64,000 nucleotides of DNA from an uncultured Bacteroidales bacterium (GCA_903923925.1 CAIXZF010000032.1:1-64000), one strand, 5' to 3'; counted from the stretch's first letter, positions 14,706-23,841 are shown. Notes: generated by a model not told the origin, from the sequence alone. A program made the numbers and translations.

Positions 14706-16388
14706 CTATCTTACTTTGGGATCGCCCTGAAGCACGGTCTTGCCCTTAAGGATCTGGAAGAACTTCTTCCTGCAAATCCAGTATTTAAAGGCATCCGAAG
14801 GGTTGGTGGATTCTAAGGGCAAACGGGGAACGGGTAGTTTCTCGGACTTCTTAACCTTTACGATCCTGCCTTTGGACTTATCCATGGGTGCAAGTTCCAG
14901 TGAACTCTTGAGTTCCTTGCATTCGAAGGCATCAATGGCAATTGCCGGCAGGTCGGGGTTGTGGCCTGAGAGCATTTCATTCACCAGTTTGTATTCCTGC
15001 CAGTGTTCTATATTGCGCTGGTTCAGGCTCATAAGCATCACAATCCAACCGGTGCGCTTACCATCACGGATTTCGATAGCGCGTTTAAGCTGGCTGGCAA
15101 AGTCTTTCTTTGCGGCAGCATATTGATTGGCTGAACGGTCAAAATAAAGTTCCAGGACCTTATGCTGATGCCCCTGAAAGAAATCCAGAAACTTTGCAGC
15201 CAGCTGCTCAATGAAGTCAGGCACCAGGGTATACATAAACTTCAGGGCACGCATGGTCTTGCCCTGGTCCTGGCCAATGAGTAAACTCATCATGTTGCCT
15301 GCATCAAAGCCTGCCTCCAAAGGCTTGTCATGCCGGCAATAGCGTAATCCTTTGGAGCTTTGGGTAATGGGTTCCCTTAAGCCGAAACGGTCATAGAATT
15401 CATAATTGTATCCGTCGTAATAAAAGTTGCGTTCACCCAGGCTAAAATAAAACCGCTGGTCCTTTTGTAAACTTCCCGGTAACGATAATACCGATGTGCG
15501 AAACTCTTCCATTCCCAGTGTTTCCAAAAGGTTTTCAAAGTAGTCAAGGGTCAGCACATCACAATTGGCAAAGGAACTTACAATATAAAAGAATGTGGAA
15601 GCATGCCTGATCCTGATCAGGCGCTGTTTCCACTTGTAAAGGTTACGTTTAAGCTTGTCAATTTCCCCGGGCTTAAGAGGTGGATCCTGGTGCAGGGCGT
15701 TCACCAGTTCCAGTTGTATTTCATTGACAATAAAGGCAGTCTGGATAATCTTTACAATGGTATCCTTATCCATTTTCTTCTCCATCTCCAGAATCCAACC
15801 GTCATCACCCAGAGCAGGGTTTGGCATGTCGGTACAAAAGGTCTGCCCCATGAAATAATGCGAGCGGCTCAGCAGGGTAGCATCACCACGCAGGGTAGGG
15901 AAGAGGCGGTTGAGTTTGTCTTTCTTGAGGTATTTGGCCTCATCCCCAAACTGGTGTGCTACAGAAATGCCAGCATTGATGCTGGGCCTGTCCAGGCTTT
16001 TGAGAAAGAATTTACAACCGTTGAACGTGGAAATCGTATGCTTGTAATAAGTGCCAGGCACATAAGGCCGCTTCCAGATGGAGGGCGGTTCTTTGTCCAC
16101 AATATAATGGTAGTCCACATAAAATTTCTTCCGCTCCCAGCCAATAAAGATCTGTGGAAGGATATTGGTCAGAAGGTTTACATAGGTATCGGAAACAAAG
16201 GCAAAAGAAGCCCTGGGCATGTCATAGATCACAGCCATGCTTCGTTCAGCAAGGATTTCAGTGGATTTGGCCACACCACGCCCACCCACCAGGTAAAGGT
16301 TCTGCGGACTGATCAAGTCTATCAGGATCTTGATCCAGGTGGCATACTGGATTTCTGCCTGTTGTTCACTAAGGTTTATCCGTGCCAT
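14706..16388 (-). CDS. terL: Phage large terminase (packaging ATPase/nuclease)
   Basis: About 560 residues from MARINLSEQQ. The ATPase half has Walker A G-G-R-G-V-A-K-S-T near residue 36 and a Walker B-like F-G-D-E-A-K about 130 residues later. The nuclease half begins at A-G-F-D-A-G-N (acidic residue first) and continues through AKFLDFFQGH, LYFDRSANQY and IAIDAFECKEL. TerL pumps DNA into the procapsid and cuts it. The start at 16388 overlaps the preceding gene by 20 bases, typical of a phage late operon. It is the last gene of the visible morphogenesis run: a portal gene would normally follow but is absent. A deleted relative lies at 33050-33219. Confidence 0.85.
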   Translation of the reverse strand: MARINLSEQQAEIQYATWIKILIDLISPQNLYLVGGRGVAKSTEILAERSMAVIYDMPRASFAFVSDTYVNLLTNILPQIFIGWERKKFYVDYHYIVDKEPPSIWKRPYVPGTYYKHTISTFNGCKFFLKSLDRPSINAGISVAHQFGDEAKYLKKDKLNRLFPTLRGDATLLSRSHYFMGQTFCTDMPNPALGDDGWILEMEKKMDKDTIVKIIQTAFIVNEIQLELVNALHQDPPLKPGEIDKLKRNLYKWKQRLIRIRHASTFFYIVSSFANCDVLTLDYFENLLETLGMEEFRTSVLSLPGSLQKDQRFYFSLGERNFYYDGYNYEFYDRFGLREPITQSSKGLRYCRHDKPLEAGFDAGNMMSLLIGQDQGKTMRALKFMYTLVPDFIEQLAAKFLDFFQGHQHKVLELYFDRSANQYAAAKKDFASQLKRAIEIRDGKRTGWIVMLMSLNQRNIEHWQEYKLVNEMLSGHNPDLPAIAIDAFECKELKSSLELAPMDKSKGRIVKVKKSEKLPVPRLPLESTNPSDAFKYWICRKKFFQILKGKTVLQGDPKVR

Positions 16389-16965
16389 CTTCCATGAATT
16401 CAACGTCGATAATGCCGGCATCCTGCCGCAGTTTGTGCTTGTCGTGGGCTGTTACATCTAATTTATCAATAAAACCGGCAAGTTCCGAACGGCTCACCTT
16501 GGGGATCCCCAGCTTTGTCGGATCCATCTGGATGATGATCACCCGGCGGTCGAGCAATTCATCGGGCAGTGCAGGGGGCTCCTCCCGGAACAGGCCCCGC
16601 ATTTCAGCGGCTGTCTGCAAACAGCGGCGGTAATTCTCAATCTCATTGCGCTCCCATGCCAGGGCAGCAGCATATTCAAGCTTCTCGGCATAGACATTGC
16701 GCCAGGCTTCCTTCTTTACCTGGTTATCAGAATAAAAGAAGTTTAAGGCATCCACGAACAAACGCCCAGCATGCTGCCTGGTTACACCGTAAACCTTAAC
16801 AATGTGGTTAATGATAAAGGCCTTGGTCTTGTATTTTGAATAAAACGAGCGGATCAATTCCAGCTGGTCGATATACTCCACAAGGTGTGCAGGGATCTTC
16901 TCCCGGCCATGTTCAATGTAAGCCTGGATCAGTTCGTACTTTTCTTTGGTTTTCTCAAGATCCAT
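16369..16965 (-). CDS. Phage protein, possible small terminase partner
   Basis: About 198 residues starting MDLEKTKEKYEL. The middle region has AFIINHIVKVYGVTRQHAGRLFVDAL, which reads as a helix-turn-helix, and the C-terminal half has RRVIIIQMDPTKLGIP. It lies directly before terL and overlaps both neighbours, so a small-terminase or packaging DNA-recognition role is likely. A longer frame up to 17142 exists but runs through the upstream gene and looks like out-of-frame translation. Confidence 0.6.
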   Translation of the reverse strand: MDLEKTKEKYELIQAYIEHGREKIPAHLVEYIDQLELIRSFYSKYKTKAFIINHIVKVYGVTRQHAGRLFVDALNFFYSDNQVKKEAWRNVYAEKLEYAAALAWERNEIENYRRCLQTAAEMRGLFREEPPALPDELLDRRVIIIQMDPTKLGIPKVSRSELAGFIDKLDVTAHDKHKLRQDAGIIDVEFMEDGTDKP

Positions 16966-17257
16966 TGAGCAGGTGTTCTTTAAAGAGTTCCAATTTGCGT
17001 TGTTCCAGCTTTTTCTCCAGGATCTGAATGGCAGAGATGCTGCCGGAAGAAGCAGAACGGCAGAGTTCAATGTCCCGTTTGGCTTCATTTTCCAGCATGC
17101 CACGGTCAAAATGCAACCGCAGCAAACTGTCAGGGTCCTCATATTCTGCCTGGAAAAAATCAGGGTCTTGTTTTAAATACATGGCAATCTTGCGCACAGT
17201 AAACCCCGAACCTGCCAGTTGCTCTATTTCATCCCATTGTGCTTGATCAAGTTCCAT
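16955..17257 (-). CDS. Small HTH phage protein, terminase small subunit-like
   Basis: A 100-residue protein. Its N-terminal half, IEQLAGSGFTVRKIAMYLKQDPDFF, is a helix-turn-helix of the kind found in small terminases. The second half is helical (SGSISAIQILEKKLEQRKLELF), fitting an oligomerisation segment. It overlaps the next gene by 11 bases. Either this protein or the next one, or both together, would select DNA for TerL. Confidence 0.6.
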   Translation of the reverse strand: MELDQAQWDEIEQLAGSGFTVRKIAMYLKQDPDFFQAEYEDPDSLLRLHFDRGMLENEAKRDIELCRSASSGSISAIQILEKKLEQRKLELFKEHLLNGS

Positions 17258-17259
17258 GG

Positions 17260-17859
17260 CTAACTAGTCTGAATACAGGATTTCCGGAAATTGTAAATCC
17301 GTTCGGACTGGACAAACATATACTGCTCATACTGGGCATTCTCGGAAAAATTGCCTGAGCCTTCCACAATAAAGTGGCCTTCGGAAGTTTTCATCAGTGT
17401 TACCTTGGAATGGTTCCAGGTGTACGAAGCAGAAAATTCCGGACGGCGGCACAGGACTTCAAGCTGCTCATATACCTTGGGCATCCTGAATTTAATGGAA
17501 TCGCTGATGGTGATATGGATCTTCAGGATGCGGCCTTTGTCCAGGTAGTTTATAATGGAGTGTAGAATCCGGCTGCTGATGCTATAGGTTGAAATGATCA
17601 GCTCCTCAAGTTTCCCCTGTTGTTTGATCATGAAGGGGATAAAGGTGAAGGCATTGAAACTGTTCAGGGTCCAGATGCAAAAGATTTCTCCTTCCAAAGG
17701 GAGTGTTCCGACCAATTGTTTAATGGTCTCAACCTTGTAAAAGTGTTCCTGCAGGAAGCGTTCTTTTAAAATCAGGGAACCATCAGTCTGGTCTGATGGT
17801 TCCTTTTTAAGCGATCCAAGATCGAACAATCCCATAAATCTATCTTGAGGTGAGTTCAT
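17260..17859 (-). CDS. Phage-encoded PLD-like (HKD) protein
   Basis: About 200 residues. The C-terminal third has an HKD motif, H-S-K-V-T-L-M, followed by G-S-G-N-F-S-E-N-A-Q. The fold before it (FCIWTLNSFNAFTFIPF, LEELIISTYSIS) fits a single-HKD nuclease that would act as a dimer. It sits between the structural and terminase genes, a place where phages encode DNA-processing nucleases. The start may be 17859 (MNSPQDRF) or 17835 (MGLFDLG); the second lies 5 bases after the upstream stop. The HKD domain is unrelated in surrounding sequence to the one in the 10333-13722 helicase. Confidence 0.7.
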   Translation of the reverse strand: MNSPQDRFMGLFDLGSLKKEPSDQTDGSLILKERFLQEHFYKVETIKQLVGTLPLEGEIFCIWTLNSFNAFTFIPFMIKQQGKLEELIISTYSISSRILHSIINYLDKGRILKIHITISDSIKFRMPKVYEQLEVLCRRPEFSASYTWNHSKVTLMKTSEGHFIVEGSGNFSENAQYEQYMFVQSERIYNFRKSCIQTS

Positions 17860-18646
17860 TTTCAACGGCCACAAGCAAACGTTCCTTGGAGGAAAGGTTT
17901 TCATGGCGCTGTTCGTTCAACTCAGGTTTATCTCCCTTTTCCAGTGCTTTATGGAGCTTGGTGATCGAGCTGCGAAGGTTACCTTTCATCTTTGCCAGGT
18001 CTGTGGCATTCATGCTGCGGATGGCAGAAAGTTCCCGCAATTCCTCAAAAATGGGGTGTTTGCCAAGGATTTCCCCGGTGGTTTTGTAGTGGTTAAGTTC
18101 CTCCCAGATCAGGCGGTTTTCAATGAAATTTTCAACCGTAGCCCTGGCATATTCCAGAAGCTGGGCCTCATTTTCAGCGGTAAAGCAATCCTCATGCGCT
18201 TTTCGGTAAGTATCATAGGCTGTAAGCATATCAGATACCAGGATCTTCAATTCCGGCGGGCAGTTTGTTTCCTTCAAAAAAGGAAATTCCTCTCGGATTC
18301 GGATGGCCTTACGGGCATTATCCGGCAGGTTGGACTTAAGGCATTGAATATCCGTCGGATCAATCTTTTCTGCAGCCAGCGGCTCCGGAACAACAGGAGC
18401 AGGTTCTTCTTTTACCTCCTTTTTGTATTGATGCACCGGGATGGAAAGCATGTGGCGGAAATCATCGGGTTCGATCACTGCAAGCTTGCGGAGTTCCTCC
18501 TGCAGGAGCTGAAGGTTAAATGGGTTTTCACCTTGTCGGTTAAACGTTTTCTTTAAAGCAAGGTTGTTACCATGCTGATAATAAAGGGCTAAGCCGGTGT
18601 TGAATTTCCGGTCATATTTCAACCAGTTTGTGATCTTGTTTTTCAT
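17840..18646 (-). CDS. Phage operon protein of unknown function
   Basis: A 268-residue charged helical protein. It has a Pro/Glu/Lys linker near residue 75-95 (KKEVKEEPAPVVPEP) between two helical parts, the second with LAKMKGNLRSSITKLHKALEKG. No family recognised. Its place between the capsid genes and the terminase genes suggests a head, scaffold or packaging accessory. The N-terminus (KNKITNWLKYDRKFNTGLALYY) is short and basic. Confidence 0.6.
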   Translation of the reverse strand: MKNKITNWLKYDRKFNTGLALYYQHGNNLALKKTFNRQGENPFNLQLLQEELRKLAVIEPDDFRHMLSIPVHQYKKEVKEEPAPVVPEPLAAEKIDPTDIQCLKSNLPDNARKAIRIREEFPFLKETNCPPELKILVSDMLTAYDTYRKAHEDCFTAENEAQLLEYARATVENFIENRLIWEELNHYKTTGEILGKHPIFEELRELSAIRSMNATDLAKMKGNLRSSITKLHKALEKGDKPELNEQRHENLSSKERLLVAVENELTSR

Positions 18647-18719
18647 GGAATGCGTATTTATCCAAAGCTGTTATCCTTTGATACAAAAGTGCAATTGCCA
18701 TGCATAAAGGGAAAGGACG

Positions 18720-18753
18720 AAAAAAGAGCAGCCCGGAGTTCCGTCCGGGCTGC
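18720..18753 (-). terminator. Intrinsic terminator after the structural gene at 18798
   Basis: Perfect 10-bp stem GCAGCCCGGA/TCCGGGCTGC with a 6-base loop and, in minus orientation, CTCTTTTTT. It separates the capsid genes from the packaging genes. Confidence 0.85.
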
Positions 18754-18797
18754 CTGAGAAAAGAATCAATAATCAACACAACACAAATATACTCAAT

Positions 18798-19613
18798 CTA
18801 GCTTCTTGATTGCTCAATAAAGATGAAGGTGGAAACAGAATCCTTAAAGGCCTTGAAAGTAATCCTGGCTCCGGCTAATCCAGTCCAGACATTTCCACTT
18901 GCAAGAATATATGGAGCTCCTTCAATCGTTGAAGGATGCGCCCCTCCTGATCCCAGCAGGGTGTACAAACCTCCGTCAACCGGATTCGTCATCGCACTAA
19001 TCTCTACCGGAGCAGCAGTTCCGGAGGTCAGCTGGTACTCACCAGGGCCTGCACCCACATTGATGCTCACGGCATCAGCTGCAACAGTACCCATTACATC
19101 AGCAAGGGTAAAGGTTCCTATGTAATCAGCTACATCCGGGCCTTTCTGGGCACTTTTGAAGGTCATAGTGGCCTTGTTCTTATCCTTGTCCCATTCGGCC
19201 TTAAATGCCAGGCGAAGCGGGGCACAAGGTGAACCGTAGAGCGTCTTGGTTCCATCGGAACACTTTTCAATGATGATCCCGACTGCCTTACCGAGCCAGT
19301 TGGAACGGAATTCCTTAATTTCCTTCAGGTTGCCCGGGTGATCAAACTCCACGTTCTGGATCACGCCTTCAGCATCGGTGTCACCCTGGCTTTCGGCTCC
19401 TGCTTTAATGGTATCCTGGGTAGCATACAACAGGATGCCATAGGTGCTGGTCTTGAAAATCAGGGACTGCGGGATTACCACTCCCAGGGCATCTCGCAGA
19501 AATCCTCCGGATACATCATCCCAGTCAAAGACAAAGATTTTATCCTTCATATTGCCACCATTGCCCGGCATAATGGTGCTAGGCTTGGCGACATTTACTT
19601 TTGTATACGACAT
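18798..19613 (-). CDS. Phage structural protein sharing the capsid C-terminal domain
   Basis: A 271-residue, beta-rich protein with no signal peptide. The N-terminal 180 residues (KIFVFDWDDVSGGFLRDALG, LYATQDTIKAGAESQGD) look like a tail-tube or head-decoration fold. Residues about 185-271 form a module with EISAMTNPVDGGLYTLLGSG, STIEG and FIFIEQSRS that resembles the two modules at the C-terminus of the neighbouring capsid protein. It is probably a head decoration or connector protein. It is transcribed with the capsid gene, separated by a hairpin, and followed by a terminator. Confidence 0.65.
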   Translation of the reverse strand: MSYTKVNVAKPSTIMPGNGGNMKDKIFVFDWDDVSGGFLRDALGVVIPQSLIFKTSTYGILLYATQDTIKAGAESQGDTDAEGVIQNVEFDHPGNLKEIKEFRSNWLGKAVGIIIEKCSDGTKTLYGSPCAPLRLAFKAEWDKDKNKATMTFKSAQKGPDVADYIGTFTLADVMGTVAADAVSINVGAGPGEYQLTSGTAAPVEISAMTNPVDGGLYTLLGSGGAHPSTIEGAPYILASGNVWTGLAGARITFKAFKDSVSTFIFIEQSRS

Positions 19614-19655
19614 AATATCAAAGATTTAAAGATGTTAAGTTAAACTATCACTATA

Positions 19656-19679
19656 ACCCGGGCACCGAAATGCCCGGGT
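19656..19679 (-). promoter_or_regulatory. GC-rich hairpin between two capsid-module genes
   Basis: Perfect 9-bp stem ACCCGGGCA/TGCCCGGGT with a 6-base loop and no T run after it. Probably an attenuating or RNA-protecting hairpin that sets the ratio of the two structural proteins, not a full terminator. Confidence 0.5.
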
Positions 19680-19685
19680 GTAATC

Positions 19686-21785
19686 CTATCCTCTGGAGAT
19701 CTCGTAGAATTTCTGATCTGTACGGCTTTTCACCAGTTTGATCCACTTACCTGCCGACAGGGTCATGGCAGCAGTGAGTGAGAAGTTCCCGGCATTAGCA
19801 ATGGTGGAAGCATTGGTGCTTCCGGCACCATGCAGGGTGTAGATGCGGTCATAGATCGCATTGTCAAGGTTGGTGATGGCACAGGTAGCAGTGTTCGGAT
19901 CGGTGATAAAGGTGTCGCCTCCGGTAACATCCGGGGTGGCATCATCCGGATCAAACCCCTGGATGCCTGAAGTAGAAGTCTCCCGGGAAATTTCGATGAA
20001 TTTTCCGTCGGAGCGTTTGATCACGGTGAGCACATCACCAACTTCCGGTTCCCAGGCAGCAGTGAGGGTGGAGAAGTTGCCTGATTTGGCAATGGTAACA
20101 GCATGCGAAGCACTGCCGCATTTGAGTTTCACCGGAACTCCCACCACGGCATCATCAATATTGGTGATGGTTGTGGCCTGAGTATTGGCAACCGATACCA
20201 GGCTGGTATGGTTGGCCACCGATGGGGTTGCATCATCGGCATTCATTTCAATGAAAACAGTGGATGGAATGTCGACATCGTTGCAGAAAATAAGCTGGGT
20301 GCTGTAATCCGTTGGGATTTCATCGGCTGAGTTGTATTTCTTTCCAACCATGTATGCCCAGATGCTTTCCTTCCAGTTTGACCAGACCTTCAGTGACCAG
20401 TCTTCCTGCTCGAAGAAGAAATTGTACATTTCCCCTTTCTGGTCTTCAAAAAGGGCAATGTTCCCCTGGAGTGTCCAGATCATGCGTTTGCGGTTTCCTG
20501 CATTCGGAATGGCTTTAATGGAAACATTCGGGTATTCCTTCACAAACATGATATCAGGATTGTAATCCTGGTTCAGGCCATAGAGCTGTTCATTGTTTTT
20601 GTGATAAGCTGTAATGGCATCGGTTGACATGTACAATACCAGATTACCGGTATCCCTGACAACTGTTGGAACAAGAGCAGTAGCCCTGCGGATGTAATCA
20701 GAAATTGTGGATTCTGTCCATTCGCCCAGGGCAAAGGTGCGGATCTGGTAAGAGGCAATCTTTTTCTTGATGAACTCAAACAAACCATCGGAAGCCTCCA
20801 TGGCTTTTCCGGGATTGTTGAGTACAGGATCTTTCCGGATCCCTGCCACACGGCGTTGTTCGCGCTCGTTGTGTAGTTTCTTGCCGGTTTCCACCATGAT
20901 GAACTCGATAAACGACCACTTCATGGTATTGCTGCCCTCTTTGTTCAGGTAGCCAATCCAGGTCTTTTCGAGTTTCTTCAGGTCTTTGAACTTGTAGGCA
21001 AACATCACATCATGCATGCGAAGTTCTTCCGGTTCAAATTTGTAACCACCTTTGACCACATTGTTGAACTCGCTGGAAGTATTATCCGCCTGGGAGAATT
21101 CATCCAGGAAAACATTCACCAGGGTAGCCCTGTCCTGGTAACCACTCTCCAATGGGAAAAGGCTTTCCAGGGAAGGCAGTTTCAAAAGAAACGACTGAAT
21201 CCTGTCTTGTTTGCGGATCCGGTAAAAGTCACCAAGGTCTGCCTTGAGACTTTCGTAATCCAGCACGCTTTGCTTTGGTGTGGGAATGTCAATTCCTTCA
21301 CGGTCAGCCATCAATGAGGCAAATGCACGCTTGTTATAGGGATGGCGTTCATCAATTGCCATAAATGGCATATTGACTCCGAACAGGAATTTGTCATTTG
21401 TAACAGGATCAGCCTGGGTATTTGCACCAGCTGGCCTGGAATCGGTTTCAGGCAAATCACTGAGCAGATCAATCTGGGTCTGCTGTGATGCGACTTTTTG
21501 TGTTAGGGAGTCTTTCTCGGAAAGCAGCACATTCTTATCTGCCTCGAGTGCAGATACTTTTCTCTGGCTTTCAGAAAGCTGGGCTTTAAGTGTAACAAGC
21601 AAACCGGCTTCTTCCGAAGATGCCGTTTCCTCATCGAGCACTTTGGTGAACTTCACAACGTAGTCTTCCCCGAACTCATCAACGATCTTTTGTCGCTGGG
21701 CAGAAGTCAGGATTTTCCTGCCTTCTTTCTCTTCGAAGGCCGTTGCGCCCAGGAAGACCAGCATCATCGAAAGGATTTTCTTCAT
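19686..21785 (-). CDS. Major capsid protein with scaffold-like N-terminus
   Basis: A 699-residue protein directly downstream of the prohead protease. Residues 1-120 include a coiled coil (LKAQLSESQRKVSALEADKN) that fits a cleavable scaffold domain. Residues about 130-510 are the likely capsid core, with RMHDVMFAYKFKDLKKLE, FIKKKIASYQIRTFALGEW, NLVLYMSTDAITAYHKNN and IKAIPNAGNRKRMIWT. Residues about 520-699 carry two tandem beta-modules ending in KFIEISRE and KFYEISRG. The first 15 residues (MKKILSMMLVFLGATAF) look like a signal peptide, odd for a capsid protein, and would be removed with the scaffold. Capsid identity rests on context and layout rather than a diagnostic motif. Confidence 0.75.
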   Translation of the reverse strand: MKKILSMMLVFLGATAFEEKEGRKILTSAQRQKIVDEFGEDYVVKFTKVLDEETASSEEAGLLVTLKAQLSESQRKVSALEADKNVLLSEKDSLTQKVASQQTQIDLLSDLPETDSRPAGANTQADPVTNDKFLFGVNMPFMAIDERHPYNKRAFASLMADREGIDIPTPKQSVLDYESLKADLGDFYRIRKQDRIQSFLLKLPSLESLFPLESGYQDRATLVNVFLDEFSQADNTSSEFNNVVKGGYKFEPEELRMHDVMFAYKFKDLKKLEKTWIGYLNKEGSNTMKWSFIEFIMVETGKKLHNEREQRRVAGIRKDPVLNNPGKAMEASDGLFEFIKKKIASYQIRTFALGEWTESTISDYIRRATALVPTVVRDTGNLVLYMSTDAITAYHKNNEQLYGLNQDYNPDIMFVKEYPNVSIKAIPNAGNRKRMIWTLQGNIALFEDQKGEMYNFFFEQEDWSLKVWSNWKESIWAYMVGKKYNSADEIPTDYSTQLIFCNDVDIPSTVFIEMNADDATPSVANHTSLVSVANTQATTITNIDDAVVGVPVKLKCGSASHAVTIAKSGNFSTLTAAWEPEVGDVLTVIKRSDGKFIEISRETSTSGIQGFDPDDATPDVTGGDTFITDPNTATCAITNLDNAIYDRIYTLHGAGSTNASTIANAGNFSLTAAMTLSAGKWIKLVKSRTDQKFYEISRG

Positions 21786-21795
21786 GTAAACGATA

Positions 21796-22698
21796 TTAAT
21801 GGTGATTTATCAGCGAAATGAGTTTGTGTTTAATGCCCAGGGCAGACGCTTCTTCGATGGCCTGTTCCAGTGTGCCGATTTTATGGGCCAGTCCCAGTTC
21901 AATAGCACGGGGTGCATTGAACATGGCACCTGAAAAAGCTTCAGAATCAGGTTTCAAACCAAGGTTGTCACGGATGGTCTTGTGAAAGATCTCATTGGTG
22001 AAATCCAGGTCATCAAGGATGGGCTGTTGATCCCCTGCAAGCAGTGATCGAACCTCCTGGTCTTTGTGGATGGCTTTGGTGGCATACAGGTCGTAGACCG
22101 TAATGCCCAGCTTTTCTTTGAGAAAACCATTGACATCCGTAAACGAGGTTTTCACACCAATGGAACCGAAGCGGTCCAGCTGGGATGAAGCATAAATGAC
22201 ATTTGTTGCAGATACCAGCCACATGCCGGCAGAGGCGGCCATGTTCATGACATAAGCCACCGATGGTAAAGGGCTTTTGGCAATGGTTTCAGCGGCAAGA
22301 TCCGTGAGGAATACCATGCCACCAGGCGTATTCACAAGAAACAGCATGGACCCAACCGAAGGATTGGCTTCAGCCATGCGGATGGTATTGATGATTTCCT
22401 GGGTTTTGCCGGCATACAGCACTCCCTGGATCGGGATAATTGCCACGGAATTTTCCGGAAGGGCTGGATTAGCCAGTTCTGATGGGTTTGCAATGGAAAG
22501 ATTGGAAGTCAACCTCGGAAGTTCAACCGTATTGCTTTCACCGAATTCGGCTTCCACCATTTGGTTGCCATTGAGGTAAGAAAGGAATATGGGAATGTAA
22601 TTAAGGATTTCCTGACGGTAGATAAGCCAGCGTGCGCAAAGAATGTCAGAGATCAGGGGTTTCACGGATAGAGAAGGTTGACGGTACAATATTATCAT
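21796..22698 (-). CDS. S49-family prohead protease
   Basis: Up to 300 residues with a ClpP/SppA-type fold: VAIIPIQGVLY, a GSMLFLVNTPGGMV oxyanion segment, the nucleophile in A-A-S-A-G-M near residue 155 and a lysine in LYATKAIHKD near 205, forming the Ser/Lys dyad of S49 peptidases. Phage members of this family mature the procapsid by cutting the scaffold. The gene lies 10 bases before the capsid gene. The start at 22698 gives an N-terminal segment (LISDILCARWLIYRQE) that is plausible; a later start at the MVEAEF methionine is possible. Confidence 0.85.
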   Translation of the reverse strand: MIILYRQPSLSVKPLISDILCARWLIYRQEILNYIPIFLSYLNGNQMVEAEFGESNTVELPRLTSNLSIANPSELANPALPENSVAIIPIQGVLYAGKTQEIINTIRMAEANPSVGSMLFLVNTPGGMVFLTDLAAETIAKSPLPSVAYVMNMAASAGMWLVSATNVIYASSQLDRFGSIGVKTSFTDVNGFLKEKLGITVYDLYATKAIHKDQEVRSLLAGDQQPILDDLDFTNEIFHKTIRDNLGLKPDSEAFSGAMFNAPRAIELGLAHKIGTLEQAIEEASALGIKHKLISLINHH

Positions 22699-22742
22699 GT
22701 ACCCTCATCAGGGGAAAGGACGTAAAACTGAAGGGAAGGTGT

Positions 22743-23189
22743 TTACAGCAGGTAGGCAGGATCCACAGAACGGCGTTGAAAAGTAAAAATCCTTCCGGCT
22801 TTATCCACAGCAAAACTCATCTTCAGGGTGCAGGGATTTTCCAGATCCCCAAGCAACTTCCTTATCCCGGAATTGAAGGTAATGGAGACCAGGTAACGCT
22901 GGTTCTCCATATTATCCAACATAGACCGGGTGGATTCATCCTCACCCGGAAACAGGAACTCCAGTTTCTGGATAAAAAATGGCCCTGCTGGATCGTCCTG
23001 TTGCTCTTCCTCAAAATGGATCTTGCCAGGAGAAGCATACACAAGGTTCCAACCCAAACCACCCGGTTTAAAATTGACAGAGCAGTAAACAGGATTCTCA
23101 CCAAAGTTTACCGAAAGCACATCCTGAACAGGTGAGATTTCCACCTTGCAGATTTGTGGATTAAGGTTGTCGTTTTTCTTGTATATCAT
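22743..23189 (-). CDS. Phage operon protein of unknown function
   Basis: A 148-residue, beta-rich protein (VEISPVQDVLSVNFG, PGGLGWNLVYASPGKIHFEEE, FTFQRRSVDP). No motif recognised. Located between a 157-residue gene and the prohead protease and read in the same direction, so probably a virion or assembly component. Confidence 0.55.
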   Translation of the reverse strand: MIYKKNDNLNPQICKVEISPVQDVLSVNFGENPVYCSVNFKPGGLGWNLVYASPGKIHFEEEQQDDPAGPFFIQKLEFLFPGEDESTRSMLDNMENQRYLVSITFNSGIRKLLGDLENPCTLKMSFAVDKAGRIFTFQRRSVDPAYLL

Positions 23190-23232
23190 GACTAAAGGCT
23201 AGAGCAAAATTTACGCGATTGTAGATTTATTT

Positions 23233-23706
23233 TTAAATGACTGTTTTACAGTCTTTTATACGCCGTTTGTTCAACATCCTGTTAAAATCACGGTAAAAAG
23301 CGAAAAAGCTGAGGTCTTCCTCCCGGATATTATGCAATTCCATAAACATAATGGTGGCCACTTTACGGTCTTCACCCTGCCGCATTTTCTCGCGAATGAA
23401 GACATGGTAATTGTACACAAACTCTCTTTCAATCTCCTGCCGGAATGCGATCCGGTCATGGAAGCCGAGGTAATTGTGGGATTCCAGGTTCTTCAGTTTT
23501 GTGTAAGGCAAAGCGATCTCAATGCAGCCATCCTGCCGGAATACCTGCCTGGAATTCTCCGGCGGCCTGCCAAGATGCCGGATCAGAAACGAGTTATGGT
23601 CAGACTTACGCGGAAACATGATAGGTTCCTCCGGCCCATAAAGTGCCAGGAGATACTGCTTGATCATGGGCCTTACTTCAAGCAGGATGGTGATAGGAGA
23701 GGGCAT
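23233..23706 (-). CDS. Phage protein of unknown function, first late-operon gene
   Basis: A 157-residue basic protein: MIKQYLLALYGPEEPIMFP near the N-terminus, IEIALPYTKLKN in the middle and FYRDFNRMLNKRRIKD at the C-terminus. Related small proteins with a KxYLxxxYG opening are common on Bacteroidota mobile elements, but I know no function. It is the first gene after the GTGC repeat array, so that array may hold its promoter. Confidence 0.6.
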   Translation of the reverse strand: MPSPITILLEVRPMIKQYLLALYGPEEPIMFPRKSDHNSFLIRHLGRPPENSRQVFRQDGCIEIALPYTKLKNLESHNYLGFHDRIAFRQEIEREFVYNYHVFIREKMRQGEDRKVATIMFMELHNIREEDLSFFAFYRDFNRMLNKRRIKDCKTVI

Positions 23707-23841
23707 GGTTGAAAATTGAACCGTAAATTTCCAACCAGTACAAGTGATAACAAAGGAAATTGTATTGGCAATGACTCCAACTTTTTACCCACAACAAACA
23801 TAAGGGTGACCAATAAAACCTGGTAAAAAAGAGTACAGATG

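Noticed and set aside
15603-16397. A 264-codon plus-strand frame opposite the terminase gene
   Set aside because: It is the antisense shadow of terL, with composition unlike a real protein and no motif.
17903-18556. A 217-codon plus-strand frame opposite the 268-residue phage gene
   Set aside because: Antisense shadow; the minus-strand gene fits the operon order and spacing.
22801-22809. Perfect DnaA box TTATCCACA inside a phage gene
   Set aside because: Single isolated 9-mers also occur at about 33174 and 40629; chance and codon use explain them, and none is clustered.
22632-23135. A 167-codon plus-strand frame over the protease/148-residue boundary
   Set aside because: It spans two minus-strand genes and their gap and has no recognisable domain.
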